A model generated the notes under the pieces. It was not told the DNA's origin, ran no database searches, and saw only the letters and a program-made list of their open reading frames with translations. Shown here in pieces: positions 52,748-62,253 of a DNA stretch of 64,000 nucleotides (the first letter of the stretch is position 1; each line of letters opens with the position of its first letter). The stretch spans positions 96,999 through 160,998 of the forward strand of contig NZ_BMWH01000013.1 in assembly GCF_014651135.1 (NCBI RefSeq), read 5' to 3'. Made by a program: the position numbers and the translations under genes. The stretch is from Streptomyces echinoruber (lineage in GTDB: Bacteria; Actinomycetota; Actinomycetes; Streptomycetales; Streptomycetaceae).

Positions 52748-53776
52748 ATGACGGTACGTGCCGCGGTGGCCGGAGCGAGCGGCTACGCGGGCGGGGAGCT
52801 GCTGCGCCTGCTGCTCGCCCACCCCGAGGTCGAGATCGGCGCCCTGACCGCCAACTCCAACGCCGGGCAGAAGCTGGGCGCACTCCAGCCGCACCTGCTG
52901 CCGCTGGCCGACCGGGTACTGGAGGAGACCGGCCCCGAGGCGCTCGCCGGGCACGACGTGGTCTTCCTCGCCCTGCCGCACGGCCGGTCGGCCGCCGTGG
53001 CCGAACAGCTCGGCCCGGACGTGCTCGTCGTGGACATGGGCGCCGACTTCCGGCTGAGCGACGCCGCCGACTGGGAGCGGTTCTACGGCTCCCCGCACGC
53101 CGGCACCTGGCCCTACGGCCTTCCCGAACTGCCGGGCGCCCGCGCCGCGCTGGAGGGGTCCAAGCGCATCGCGGTGCCCGGCTGCTACCCGACCGCCGTC
53201 TCCCTCGCCCTCTTCCCGGCCTACGCCGCCCGCCTCGCCGAGCCCGAGGCCGTGGTCGTCGCCGCCTCCGGCACCTCCGGCGCGGGCAGGACGCCCAAGC
53301 CGCACCTGCTCGGCAGCGAGGTCATGGGGTCCATGTCGCCGTACGGCGTCGGCGGCGTCCACCGGCACACCCCGGAGATGGTCCAGAACCTCAGCGCGGT
53401 CGCCGGGGAGCGGGTCTCGGTCTCCTTCACGCCCACCCTCGCCCCGATGCCCCGCGGCATCCTCGCCACCTGCAGCGCCAAGGCACGGGACGGCGTCACC
53501 GCCGAGTCGCTGCGCGCCGCGTACGACAAGGCCCTCGCCGACGAGCCCTTCGTCCACCTCCTGCCCGAGGGCCGGTGGCCCGCCACCGCGTCCGTCCACG
53601 GTTCCAACGCCGTTCAGGTGCAGGTCGCCCACGACGAGGCCGTGGGACGGATCATCGCGATCAGCGCCATCGACAACCTGACCAAGGGCACCGCGGGCGG
53701 TGCCGTCCAGAGCATGAACATCGCCCTGGGTCTCGACGAGACCACCGGACTGACGACGATCGGAGTAGCGCCGTGA
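52748..53776 (+). CDS. argC: N-acetyl-gamma-glutamyl-phosphate reductase
   Basis: 342 residues. NADP site GASGYAGGELLRLLLAHPEVEI at the N-terminus and active-site Cys in VPGCYPTAVSLALFP. It makes N-acetylglutamate semialdehyde in arginine synthesis. ATG 52748 is preceded by GGAGGAGG. First gene of argCJBDR; its stop overlaps the argJ GTG. Confidence 0.98.
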   Translation: MTVRAAVAGASGYAGGELLRLLLAHPEVEIGALTANSNAGQKLGALQPHLLPLADRVLEETGPEALAGHDVVFLALPHGRSAAVAEQLGPDVLVVDMGADFRLSDAADWERFYGSPHAGTWPYGLPELPGARAALEGSKRIAVPGCYPTAVSLALFPAYAARLAEPEAVVVAASGTSGAGRTPKPHLLGSEVMGSMSPYGVGGVHRHTPEMVQNLSAVAGERVSVSFTPTLAPMPRGILATCSAKARDGVTAESLRAAYDKALADEPFVHLLPEGRWPATASVHGSNAVQVQVAHDEAVGRIIAISAIDNLTKGTAGGAVQSMNIALGLDETTGLTTIGVAP

Positions 53777-54924
53777 GCGTGACGGCAGCGAAGGGATTCA
53801 CGGCGGCCGGCATCGCCGCCGGAATCAAGGAGAACGGCACCCCGGACCTGGCCCTCGTGGTCAACAACGGGCCGCGCCGCGCCGCCGCGGGCGTCTTCAC
53901 CTCCAACCGCGTCAAGGCCGCCCCCGTGCTGTGGTCCGAACAGGTCCTCAAGAGCGGCGAGGTCACCGCCGTGATCCTCAACTCCGGCGGCGCCAACGCC
54001 TGTACGGGACCCAAGGGCTTCCAGGACACCCACGCCACCGCCGAGAAGGTCGCCGAGGTGCTCGGCATCGGCGCGGGCGAGGTCGCCGTGTGCTCCACCG
54101 GGCTCATCGGCGTCCCGCTGCCGATGGACAAGCTGCTGCCCGGCGTCGAGACCGCCGCCGCCCACCTGTCCGAGCACGGCGGCGAGAAGGCCGCCATCGC
54201 CATCAAGACCACCGACACCGTCCACAAGACGGCCGTCGTGGCCGGGGACGGCTGGACCGTCGGCGGGATGGCCAAGGGCGCCGGCATGCTCGCCCCGGGC
54301 CTGGCCACCATGCTCGTCGTCCTCACCACCGACGCCGACCTCGACAGCGCCACCCTGGACCAGGCCCTGCGCGCGGCCACGCGGGTCACCTTCGACCGCG
54401 TCGACTCCGACGGCTGCATGTCCACCAACGACACCGTCCTGCTGCTGGCCTCCGGCGCCTCCGGCGTCACCCCGGAGTACGACGCGTTCGCCGACGCCGT
54501 CCGCGAGGTCTGCGCCGACCTCGCCCGGCAGCTCGTCGGCGACGCCGAGGGCGCCAGCAAGGACATCCGGATCGAGGTGGTCAACGCCGCGACCGAGGAC
54601 GACGCCGTCGAGGTGGGCCGCTCCATCGCCCGCAACAACCTCCTCAAGTGCGCCGTCCACGGCGAGGACCCCAACTGGGGCCGCGTGCTGTCCGCCATCG
54701 GCACCACCTCCGCCGCCTTCGAGCCGGACCGGCTGAACGTCGCCATCAACGGCGTGTGGGTGTGCAAGAACGGCTCCGTCGGCGAGGACCGGGAGAAGGT
54801 CGACATGCGCTACCGCGAGGTGCACATCGTCGCCGACCTCGCCGCCGGCTCCGAGACCGCCACCATCTGGACCAACGACCTCACCGCCGACTACGTCCAC
54901 GAGAACAGCGCCTACTCCTCATGA
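53773..54924 (+). CDS. argJ: bifunctional glutamate N-acetyltransferase/ornithine acetyltransferase
   Basis: 383 residues. The self-cleavage site KGAGMLAPGLATMLVVLTTDA, with the threonine nucleophile in ATML, separates the alpha and beta chains. Contains SSGAN-like NSGGANACTG and ASKDIRIEV segments. It recycles the acetyl group in arginine synthesis. GTG start overlaps the argC stop (GTGA); stop overlaps argB (ATGA). Confidence 0.98.
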   Translation: MSVTAAKGFTAAGIAAGIKENGTPDLALVVNNGPRRAAAGVFTSNRVKAAPVLWSEQVLKSGEVTAVILNSGGANACTGPKGFQDTHATAEKVAEVLGIGAGEVAVCSTGLIGVPLPMDKLLPGVETAAAHLSEHGGEKAAIAIKTTDTVHKTAVVAGDGWTVGGMAKGAGMLAPGLATMLVVLTTDADLDSATLDQALRAATRVTFDRVDSDGCMSTNDTVLLLASGASGVTPEYDAFADAVREVCADLARQLVGDAEGASKDIRIEVVNAATEDDAVEVGRSIARNNLLKCAVHGEDPNWGRVLSAIGTTSAAFEPDRLNVAINGVWVCKNGSVGEDREKVDMRYREVHIVADLAAGSETATIWTNDLTADYVHENSAYSS

Positions 54925-55892
54925 CCACGACGCGGAAGCACACGGCACTGCCCAAGGCCCGGATCCTCATCGAGGCGCTGCCCTGGCTGACCCGGCACCA
55001 CGGCAAGACGGTCGTCATCAAGTTCGGCGGCAACGCCATGGTGGACGACGAGCTGAAGGCCGCCTTCGCCCAGGACGTGGTCTTCCTGCGGCACGCCGGC
55101 CTCAAGCCCGTCGTGGTGCACGGCGGCGGCCCGCAGATCTCCGCCGCCCTCGACCGGCACGGCATCGTCAGCGAGTTCAAGGCGGGCCTGCGGGTCACCA
55201 CCGAGGACGCCATGGACGTCGTACGGATGGTGCTGGCCGGGCAGGTGCAGCGCGAGCTGGTCAACCTGCTCAACCGGCACGGCCCGCTCGCCGTCGGCCT
55301 CACCGGCGAGGACGCGCACACCCTCACCGCCACCAAGCACACCCCCGAGATCGACGGCGAGCCGGTGGACATCGGGCGGGTCGGTGAGATCACCGCGATC
55401 GACACCGGCGCGATCGAGGCCCTGCTCGCCGACGGCCGCATCCCGGTCGTGTCGTCGATCGCCCGCAGCCAGGACGACGGACACGTCTACAACGTCAACG
55501 CCGACACGGCGGCCGCGGCACTCGCCGCGGCGCTGGGCGCCGAGACCCTCATGGTCCTCACCGACGTCGAGGGCCTCTACGAGGACTGGCCGAACTCCGA
55601 CGAGGTGATCAGCCGCCTGACCGCCTCCCAGCTGGAGAAGCTCCTGCCGGAGCTGTCCTCGGGCATGGTGCCGAAGATGGAGGGCTGCCTGCACGCCGTG
55701 CGCAACGGCGTGCGCACCGCCCGCGTCATCGACGGCCGCGTCCAGCACTCCATCCTGCTGGAGATCTTCACCGACGAGGGCATCGGCACCATGGTCGTGC
55801 CCGACGAGCCCGACGAGCCCGACGAGCCCGACGAGATCGGCGAGATCGACAAGCCCGACGAGCCCGACGAGACCGAGGGGAATTTGTCATGA
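54921..55892 (+). CDS. argB: N-acetylglutamate kinase with repetitive C-terminal tail
   Basis: 323 residues. Kinase motifs: VVIKFGGNAMVD, VVHGGGPQIS and the MVPKMEGCLHAV region. It phosphorylates N-acetylglutamate. The usual protein ends near GTMVVPDE, but here about 30 more residues follow: DEP repeats then EIGEIDKPDEPDETEGNLS, encoded by a 9-base repeat. Overlaps argJ and argD by four bases each. Confidence 0.97.
   Translation: MTTTRKHTALPKARILIEALPWLTRHHGKTVVIKFGGNAMVDDELKAAFAQDVVFLRHAGLKPVVVHGGGPQISAALDRHGIVSEFKAGLRVTTEDAMDVVRMVLAGQVQRELVNLLNRHGPLAVGLTGEDAHTLTATKHTPEIDGEPVDIGRVGEITAIDTGAIEALLADGRIPVVSSIARSQDDGHVYNVNADTAAAALAAALGAETLMVLTDVEGLYEDWPNSDEVISRLTASQLEKLLPELSSGMVPKMEGCLHAVRNGVRTARVIDGRVQHSILLEIFTDEGIGTMVVPDEPDEPDEPDEIGEIDKPDEPDETEGNLS
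55804..55870 (+). repeat. 9-bp GAC-GAG-CCC repeat in the argB tail
   Basis: A run of GAGCCCGAC-type units encodes DEPDEPDEP, interrupted by EIGEIDK, then two more units. It lies in the last 90 bases of argB. Confidence 0.85.
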
Positions 55893-57097
55893 CCGGCACC
55901 ACGACCAACGCCGACCTGACCCGGCGGTGGCAGGGCGCGCTCATGAACAACTACGGCACCCCGCGGCTGCCCCTGGTACGTGGCGAGGGCGCCCGGCTGT
56001 GGGACGCCGACGGCAGGGAGTACCTCGACTTCGTCGGCGGCATCGCCGTCAACGCGCTCGGCCACGCCCACCCGGCCGTCGTCGACGCCGTCAGCCGGCA
56101 GATCGCCTCCCTGGGCCACGTCTCCAACCTGTTCGTCGCCGAGCCCCCGGTCGCCCTCGCCGAACGGCTGCTGGAGCTGTTCGGGCGCGAGGGGCGGGTC
56201 TACTTCTGCAACTCCGGCGCGGAGGCCAACGAGGGCGCCTTCAAGATCGGCCGGCTCACCGGGCGGCGGCACATGGTCGCCACCGAGGGCGGCTTCCACG
56301 GCCGGACCATGGGCGCGCTCGCCCTCACCGGCCAGCCGGGCAAGCAGGAGCCGTTCCGGCCGCTGCCGGGCGACGTCACCCACGTGCCGTACGGCGACGC
56401 GCAGGCGCTGGCCGCCGCGGTCACCGACGAGACCGCGCTGGTGATCATCGAGCCGATCCAGGGCGAGAACGGCGTGGTGGTGCCCCCGGCCGGCTACCTG
56501 AAGGCGGCCCGCGCGATCACCGCCAACGCGGGGGCGCTGCTGGTGCTGGACGAGGTGCAGACGGGTGTCGGCCGCACCGGGCACTGGTTCGCCTACCAGG
56601 CCCACGAGGGCGTCCTGCCGGACGTGGTGACCCTCGCCAAGGGGCTGGGCGGCGGACTGCCGCTGGGCGCCACCGTCGCCTTCGGCCGCGCCGCCGAACT
56701 GCTGCGGCCCGGGCAGCACGGCACGACCTTCGGCGGCAACCCGGTCGCCTGCGCCGCCGGGCTGGCCGTCCTGGACACCATCGCCGGCGAGGGGCTGCTG
56801 GAGAACGTCAAGCGGCAGGGCGAGAGGCTGCGCGAGGGAATCGAGGGTCTCGGCCACCCGCTGGTCGGCCATGTCCGGGGTGCGGGCCTGCTCCTGGGTA
56901 TCGTGCTCACCGGGCCGCACGCACCCCGGGTGCAGCAGGCGGCCCAGGACGCCGGGTTCCTGGTGAACGCGCCCACCCCCGAGGTCGTACGGCTCATGCC
57001 GCCGCTGAACCTCGGCGACGACGTGGTGGACGCCTTCCTGCGGGCCCTGCCCGGCATCCTCGACGAGACCCACGGGGACGGACGATCCGGAGAATGA
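55889..57097 (+). CDS. argD: acetylornithine aminotransferase
   Basis: 402 residues, fold-type I PLP enzyme. YFCNSGAEANEGAFKIGR, TGLGRTG-like EVQTGVGRTGHWFAYQ and the PLP lysine in TLAKGLGGGLPLGA are clear. Converts N-acetylglutamate semialdehyde to N-acetylornithine. ATG 55889 overlaps the argB stop; argR follows after 7 bases. Confidence 0.97.
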   Translation: MTGTTTNADLTRRWQGALMNNYGTPRLPLVRGEGARLWDADGREYLDFVGGIAVNALGHAHPAVVDAVSRQIASLGHVSNLFVAEPPVALAERLLELFGREGRVYFCNSGAEANEGAFKIGRLTGRRHMVATEGGFHGRTMGALALTGQPGKQEPFRPLPGDVTHVPYGDAQALAAAVTDETALVIIEPIQGENGVVVPPAGYLKAARAITANAGALLVLDEVQTGVGRTGHWFAYQAHEGVLPDVVTLAKGLGGGLPLGATVAFGRAAELLRPGQHGTTFGGNPVACAAGLAVLDTIAGEGLLENVKRQGERLREGIEGLGHPLVGHVRGAGLLLGIVLTGPHAPRVQQAAQDAGFLVNAPTPEVVRLMPPLNLGDDVVDAFLRALPGILDETHGDGRSGE

Positions 57098-57104
57098 GAC
57101 GACG

Positions 57105-57704
57105 ATGAGCCAGGCGCAGGACCACGGGCGAAACCACGGCGCCGGGCCTGCCGTGCCGCAGACCCGCACCGCACGCCACCGCCGGATCGTGGACATCCTC
57201 AACCGGCAACCGGTGCGCTCGCAGAGCCAGTTGGCGAAGCTCCTCGCCGACGACGGGCTGAGCGTCACACAGGCGACGCTCTCCCGGGACCTGGACGAGC
57301 TGAACGCGGTGAAGATCCGCAACACCGACGGCGACCTCATCTACGCGGTGCCCAGCGAGGGCGGTTTCCGCACGCCGCGGGCGCCGCTCGGGGAGTCCGC
57401 CAAGGAGGAGCGGATGCGGCGGCTGTCCCAGGAGCTGCTGATCTCCGCGGAGGCCTCCGCCAACCTCGTGGTCCTGCGCACCCCGCCCGGTGCCGCCCAG
57501 TTCCTCGCCTCCGCCATCGACCAGGCCGAGCTCCACGACATCCTCGGCACGATCGCCGGCGACGACACGGTGCTGCTGATCAGCCGGGAGCCGACGGGGG
57601 GGCAGGCGCTCGCCGACCACCTGCTGCGGCTGGCCCAGAACGGGCACAGCAGTCACAACAGTCACAACAGCCACAACAGTCAAGACGGGCGCCACGGGCA
57701 GTGA
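57105..57704 (+). CDS. argR: arginine repressor
   Basis: 199 residues. N-terminal winged helix (about 22-85, RHRRIVDILNRQPVRSQSQLAKLLADDGLSVTQATLSRDLDELNAVKI) and C-terminal arginine-binding trimer domain (LHDILGTIAGDDTVLLI). It represses the arg genes, probably through the sites upstream of argC and argG. The last 15 residues are SHNSHNSHN repeats from a 9-base repeat; wild ArgR normally ends earlier. Confidence 0.96.
   Translation: MSQAQDHGRNHGAGPAVPQTRTARHRRIVDILNRQPVRSQSQLAKLLADDGLSVTQATLSRDLDELNAVKIRNTDGDLIYAVPSEGGFRTPRAPLGESAKEERMRRLSQELLISAEASANLVVLRTPPGAAQFLASAIDQAELHDILGTIAGDDTVLLISREPTGGQALADHLLRLAQNGHSSHNSHNSHNSQDGRHGQ
57649..57684 (+). repeat. 9-bp repeat in the argR tail
   Basis: CACAACAGT/CACAACAGC units encode SHNSHNSHN just before the argR stop. 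Confidence 0.85.
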
Positions 57705-57729
57705 GCGCCGGGGCCTCGCGGCGCGGCCG

Positions 57730-58530
57730 TCAGCCCAGCCGCGCCGCGAGCCCCCCGGTGCACCGCACCTCGTCGCCCGCCGTGATCAGCAGCGCCTCCA
57801 CGTCCGGCAGCGACTCCAGCCAGCGCAGGCCCTGCCGCGACCCCATCGCGAAGGCGGCCGTGGCCCAGCAGTCCGCCCAGGTCAGCCGGGGCGCGACGAC
57901 CGTGACGGCGACCAGGTCGGTCACCGCCGAGCGGCCGGTGCGCGGATCGACGATGTGCGCGCCGCGCTCCGCGGTGCCGGACGTGGCCACGGCCAGCTCG
58001 CTCACGCCGGCCGCCGAGACGACCGCCGCGAGGCCGCCCGGCCGCAGCGGGTCGGAGACACCGACGCGCCACGGCCGGTGCGGCTCGGGCGTGCCGAGGA
58101 GCTGCACGTCACCGCCGCCGTTGACGCTCACCCCGCTCGCCCCGGCGGCGGCGATCGCCCGGGCCGCCCGCTCGGCCGCCCAGCCCTTGACGATCCCGGT
58201 GGGATCCAGGCGCCCCCGGTAGCGGGGGCTGAACCAGCCGTCGCTGACCCGCTCGGCCTCCGCGGCCAGCTCCAGCACCTCGGCGACCTCGGGGTCGCAG
58301 TCGCCGACGTCGATCTCACCGCGGGCCAGGCGGGAGACCTGGCTGTCCTCGCGGTAGGTGCTGAACACCTCGTTCACCCGGTGCAGCCCGGCGACGGCCT
58401 CGTCGAGGGCCGCGCGGACGGCACCGGGTTCCCCGCCGCGGACGTCGAAGGAGAAGACCGTCCCCATGACCTCCTCCGCGTGACGCACCGCGGCGGGAGC
58501 CTCGTGCGACGCCGCCACCGGCTCAGCCAC
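57730..58530 (-). CDS. apbE: ApbE, FAD:protein FMN transferase
   Basis: 266 residues. Conserved parts are MGTVFSFDVRG, DPTGIVKGWAAERAA and GVSVNGGGDVQLLG, followed by VDPRTGRSAVTDL and a C-terminal TADCWATAAFAMG-like segment. ApbE attaches FMN to a threonine of an extracytoplasmic partner; the partner is the FMN-binding protein of the next gene, whose frame it overlaps by eight bases. The usual lipobox is absent, so it may act near the membrane after other routing. Converges with argR, 25 bases apart. Confidence 0.93.
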   Translation of the reverse strand: MAEPVAASHEAPAAVRHAEEVMGTVFSFDVRGGEPGAVRAALDEAVAGLHRVNEVFSTYREDSQVSRLARGEIDVGDCDPEVAEVLELAAEAERVSDGWFSPRYRGRLDPTGIVKGWAAERAARAIAAAGASGVSVNGGGDVQLLGTPEPHRPWRVGVSDPLRPGGLAAVVSAAGVSELAVATSGTAERGAHIVDPRTGRSAVTDLVAVTVVAPRLTWADCWATAAFAMGSRQGLRWLESLPDVEALLITAGDEVRCTGGLAARLG

Positions 58531-58981
58531 CGGCCTGGTCCAGTGCCGACTGCAGGGACTGCCGGTAGCCGGTGCTGGTGTAGGTGGCGCCGGAGACCGC
58601 GTCGATCTGCGCGCTCTGCGCGGCCACGGCCTCCTGGTTGAGTTTGGGTACGGCCGTGGCGGTCTTCTGGCTGCTGAGTCCGCCCTCGGGTGCCTGGACG
58701 GCCTCCGCCTTGGTGATCTTCCCGTCGCGGACAGTGATGCGGACCTGCACCGGCCCGTACTGGGTCTTCACGACCTTGCCGGTGACCGTGCCCGTGCCGG
58801 CCGCCCGCGCGCCGCCCTGCGGCGACTCCTGCGCCGCCGCGCTCTGCTGCGGGGCCGCGCCGCCCGCCGCCTGCGCGGCACCCGGCCCGGAGGCCGGCTT
58901 CAGCGACAGCAGCAGCACGATCCCGGACACCGTCGCGGCCGCGGTGAGCACGACGCGCCGGACGGGGTGGCTCTTCCTCAT
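58523..58981 (-). CDS. FMN-binding domain exported protein
   Basis: 152 residues. One N-terminal membrane helix/signal (about 10-26, VVLTAAATVSGIVLLLSL), an Ala/Gly/Gln linker and an FMN_bind domain with the flavinylation motif VSGATYTS near the C-terminus, where Thr receives FMN. It should shuttle electrons outside the cell together with the ferric reductase. It is 58 bases downstream of the reductase gene and overlaps apbE. Confidence 0.92.
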   Translation of the reverse strand: MRKSHPVRRVVLTAAATVSGIVLLLSLKPASGPGAAQAAGGAAPQQSAAAQESPQGGARAAGTGTVTGKVVKTQYGPVQVRITVRDGKITKAEAVQAPEGGLSSQKTATAVPKLNQEAVAAQSAQIDAVSGATYTSTGYRQSLQSALDQAGG

Positions 58982-59039
58982 CGGTCCTACAGCTCCTGTT
59001 CCTGGGGTCGATACGTCCGTTGGCCGGGGCGGACGGCGC

Positions 59040-60422
59040 TCACATCTCGAACGACTCCTGGTGGATGCGGCGGGCGGGGACCCCTGCCTCGCGCAGCGCC
59101 TCGTACACCGACTGCGCGAAGCCGGGCGGCCCGCACAGGAACACGTCGTGGCGGTCGATGTCCGGGATCTTCCGCTTCAGGGACTCCGCGGAGATGTCGG
59201 GGCGCTCCCCGTCCGGACTGTTGACCGCGTACATCAGCCGGGCCCCGCGCTCGTCGGCGATCTTGGCGAGCTCGTCCCACAGCGCCAGGTCCCGGGTGGT
59301 GTTGGCCCGGTAGAGCAGGGTGATGTCGCCGGCCGCGCCGGGCAGCGTCTCGAACAGCGCCCGCATCGGCGTGATGCCGACACCGCCGGCGACCAGCAGC
59401 ACCTTGCCGCGGCTGCGCCGGGCCGCCGTCAGCGCGCCGTAGGGGCCCTCGGCCCACACCCGGGTGCCGGGCTCCAGCTCGCGCAGCCGGGCGCTGTGGT
59501 CGCCGATCGCCTTCACGGTGATGCGCAGCAGATCCGGGCGGGGCGCCGCGGACAGCGAGTACGGGTGGGAGCTGAAGCGCATGCCCGGCGCGAGGAACCG
59601 CCAGCGGAAGAACTGGCCCGCCTCCGCGCCGATCCGGTGCAGCCGGCGCCCGCCGATGAGCACCGACACGATGCCGGGTGCCTCCTCCACCACGGCCTCG
59701 ACCCGCATGCGGTGCCGCAGGTTCAGGCGGATCGGGGTGAGGATGCGGTACCACAGCACCATCGCCGTGACCGCGCCGTACAGCCCGTACCAGAACGTCT
59801 TCGCGGCCGGTTCCACGGCGAAGTCGTTGCCGGTGGTGATCTGGTGCCAGAACGTCAGGAACACCGCCGCGTACGTCAGCAGGTGCACGTGGTACCAGGT
59901 GTCGTACGGCATCCGGCGGCGGACCGCGCCGATCGAGATCAGGCCGATGACCACCAGCAGGCCGGTGCCGATGGCGGCCTTGCCCATGTCGGGCAGGGTG
60001 TTGATGGAGTCGACGGTCTGCTGGACGATGTCGCCGAGCGACTTGCCGGCCTGCAGCGCGTACCCCCACATGGTGAGGAAGACGTGCGCGAGGACCAGGC
60101 TGAGGGTGTAACGGCCGCTCATCGCGTGCCAGCGCGCCACCCGGTCGGAGCCCACCCGCCGCTCCAGCGCGGGCACCCGGGCCATCTGCAGCACGACGAG
60201 CGCCATCAGGTAGCCGGCGAGCAGGCCGGTGATGCGGCCGGCGTTGAGGATTCTGCCGGTGGTGTCGGCGATGGACGGGGTGTTCATCCACCACAGCCAG
60301 AGCACTCCGGCCGCGCCCGCCCCCACGGCGAGCAGCAGCGGTATGGCGGGGGAGCGGCGCGGGCGGATGCGGCGCATCGTCTGGCGCCGGGCGGCACGGC
60401 CGCCTGCGAGCGTGGTGGTCAC
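59040..60422 (-). CDS. membrane ferric reductase/ferredoxin-NADP reductase-like protein
   Basis: 460 residues. GTG 60422 has GGAGG 4 bases ahead. The N-terminal half has about six membrane helices with haem-type histidines (WHAMSGRYTLSLVLAHVFL, WYHVHLLTYAAVFLTFWHQ), as in ferric reductase transmembrane proteins. The C-terminal half has FAD-binding FSSHPYSLSAAP, GPYG and an NAD-binding GGVGITPMRALFETL, ending in FLCGPPGFAQSVYEAL. It passes electrons from NAD(P)H across the membrane, likely to the FMN protein next to it. The operon is reductase, FMN protein, apbE. Confidence 0.94.
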   Translation of the reverse strand: MTTTLAGGRAARRQTMRRIRPRRSPAIPLLLAVGAGAAGVLWLWWMNTPSIADTTGRILNAGRITGLLAGYLMALVVLQMARVPALERRVGSDRVARWHAMSGRYTLSLVLAHVFLTMWGYALQAGKSLGDIVQQTVDSINTLPDMGKAAIGTGLLVVIGLISIGAVRRRMPYDTWYHVHLLTYAAVFLTFWHQITTGNDFAVEPAAKTFWYGLYGAVTAMVLWYRILTPIRLNLRHRMRVEAVVEEAPGIVSVLIGGRRLHRIGAEAGQFFRWRFLAPGMRFSSHPYSLSAAPRPDLLRITVKAIGDHSARLRELEPGTRVWAEGPYGALTAARRSRGKVLLVAGGVGITPMRALFETLPGAAGDITLLYRANTTRDLALWDELAKIADERGARLMYAVNSPDGERPDISAESLKRKIPDIDRHDVFLCGPPGFAQSVYEALREAGVPARRIHQESFEM

Positions 60423-60516
60423 GGTTCCTCCGTGGACGTGCAAGGGGGGTGGCGTGGTCCCTTGGCCCTTGGATACGTGCCGCACCGGCCGCGTGTTCAC
60501 CTCGCTCCGGAGTCCT

Positions 60517-60594
60517 CTGGAGCCCCGCGGCGTCCAGGGCCGACCGGAGGGACTCGCGGTAGCCCTCGCTGGTGTAGCCGCCGCCCGGGATCGG
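60517..60594 (-). pseudogene. decayed C-terminus of an FMN-binding protein
   Basis: On the minus strand about 25 codons read GGGYTSEGYRESLRSALDAAG, clearly like the C-terminus of the functional gene (GATYTSTGYRQSLQSALDQAG). No start codon with a ribosome site, no SGAT motif and no nearby stop are present. A partial duplicate or truncated gene, ending about 95 bases before the reductase start. Confidence 0.7.
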
Positions 60595-60642
60595 CCCACC
60601 GCAGGATCCGTACCGCTGCCTCCCGGGGCACCGACACGCACA

Positions 60643-60672
60643 CCGCCCGCACGCCTGAGGGTGTGCGGGCGG
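60643..60672. terminator. terminator-like hairpin in the argG upstream region
   Basis: CCGCCCGCAC (60643-60652) pairs with GTGCGGGCGG (60663-60672), loop 10 bases. Direction cannot be assigned. Confidence 0.5.
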
Positions 60673-60716
60673 GCCGGGCGCCTTTCCGGATCCGGGCGGG
60701 TCCGCCCCGCCCGTCA

Positions 60717-60757
60717 CCGTGGCCGCCCCGGCCGGCGCTGCAACGGGGCGGCCACGG
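60717..60757. terminator. perfect 14-bp hairpin upstream of argG
   Basis: 60717-60730 pairs exactly with 60744-60757 around 13 bases. Probably separates the divergent transcripts or once ended the gene now decayed. Confidence 0.6.
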
Positions 60758-60872
60758 CTGCCTGGCACGTCACGCGGTGAGCGTGCAGGCGGCCGGGGTG
60801 CCGACGCGGCGCCCGCGTCGTCCGGCGAGGAGTACGGGAAAGCGGTTGCCCTCGTTCAGTCGACCTCGGAGA

Positions 60873-60901
60873 TTGACGAACCATGCAGAGTTCTGCATAC
60901 T
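60873..60901 (+). promoter_or_regulatory. argG promoter
   Basis: TTGACG (60873-60878) and CATACT (60896-60901) are exactly 17 bases apart, the best vegetative-type promoter seen in the window. The ARG-box palindrome sits in the spacer. Confidence 0.7.
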
Positions 60902-60921
60902 CATGCATATCACCGCATGCA
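60883..60921 (+). promoter_or_regulatory. two ARG-box-like operators at argG
   Basis: Box 1: ATGCAGA-GT-TCTGCAT (60883-60898), arms perfect. Box 2: ATGCAT...GCATGCA (60903-60921). Spacing is about one helical turn, as for ArgR hexamer sites. Confidence 0.75.
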
Positions 60922-60937
60922 CTCCGAGGGAGAAACC

Positions 60938-62131
<1,194 letters not shown>

Positions 62132-62176
62132 CCGCAGGACGACCCCTCCCGCGCATCCCACGCACTGGCCTGGCAA

Positions 62177-62221
62177 CCGCCTCCTCACCTCCGCGGGACA
62201 TCCCCGGACGTGGGGAGGCGG
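62177..62221 (+). terminator. hairpin between argG and argH
   Basis: CCGCCTCCTCAC (62177-62188) pairs with GTGGGGAGGCGG (62210-62221), with one G-T pair, across 21 bases. It may be a partial terminator or attenuator; argH could still be read through. Confidence 0.5.
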
Positions 62222-62253
62222 TCGCACATCGACACCATCGAGGAGTAACGCAA

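Larger units (their letters stand above)
60423..60937. other. region between the reductase operon and argG
   Basis: 515 bases: the reductase leader, the FMN-binding remnant (60517-60594), hairpins at 60643-60672 and 60717-60757 and the argG promoter with ARG boxes (60873-60921). No intact gene was found. Confidence 0.7.
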
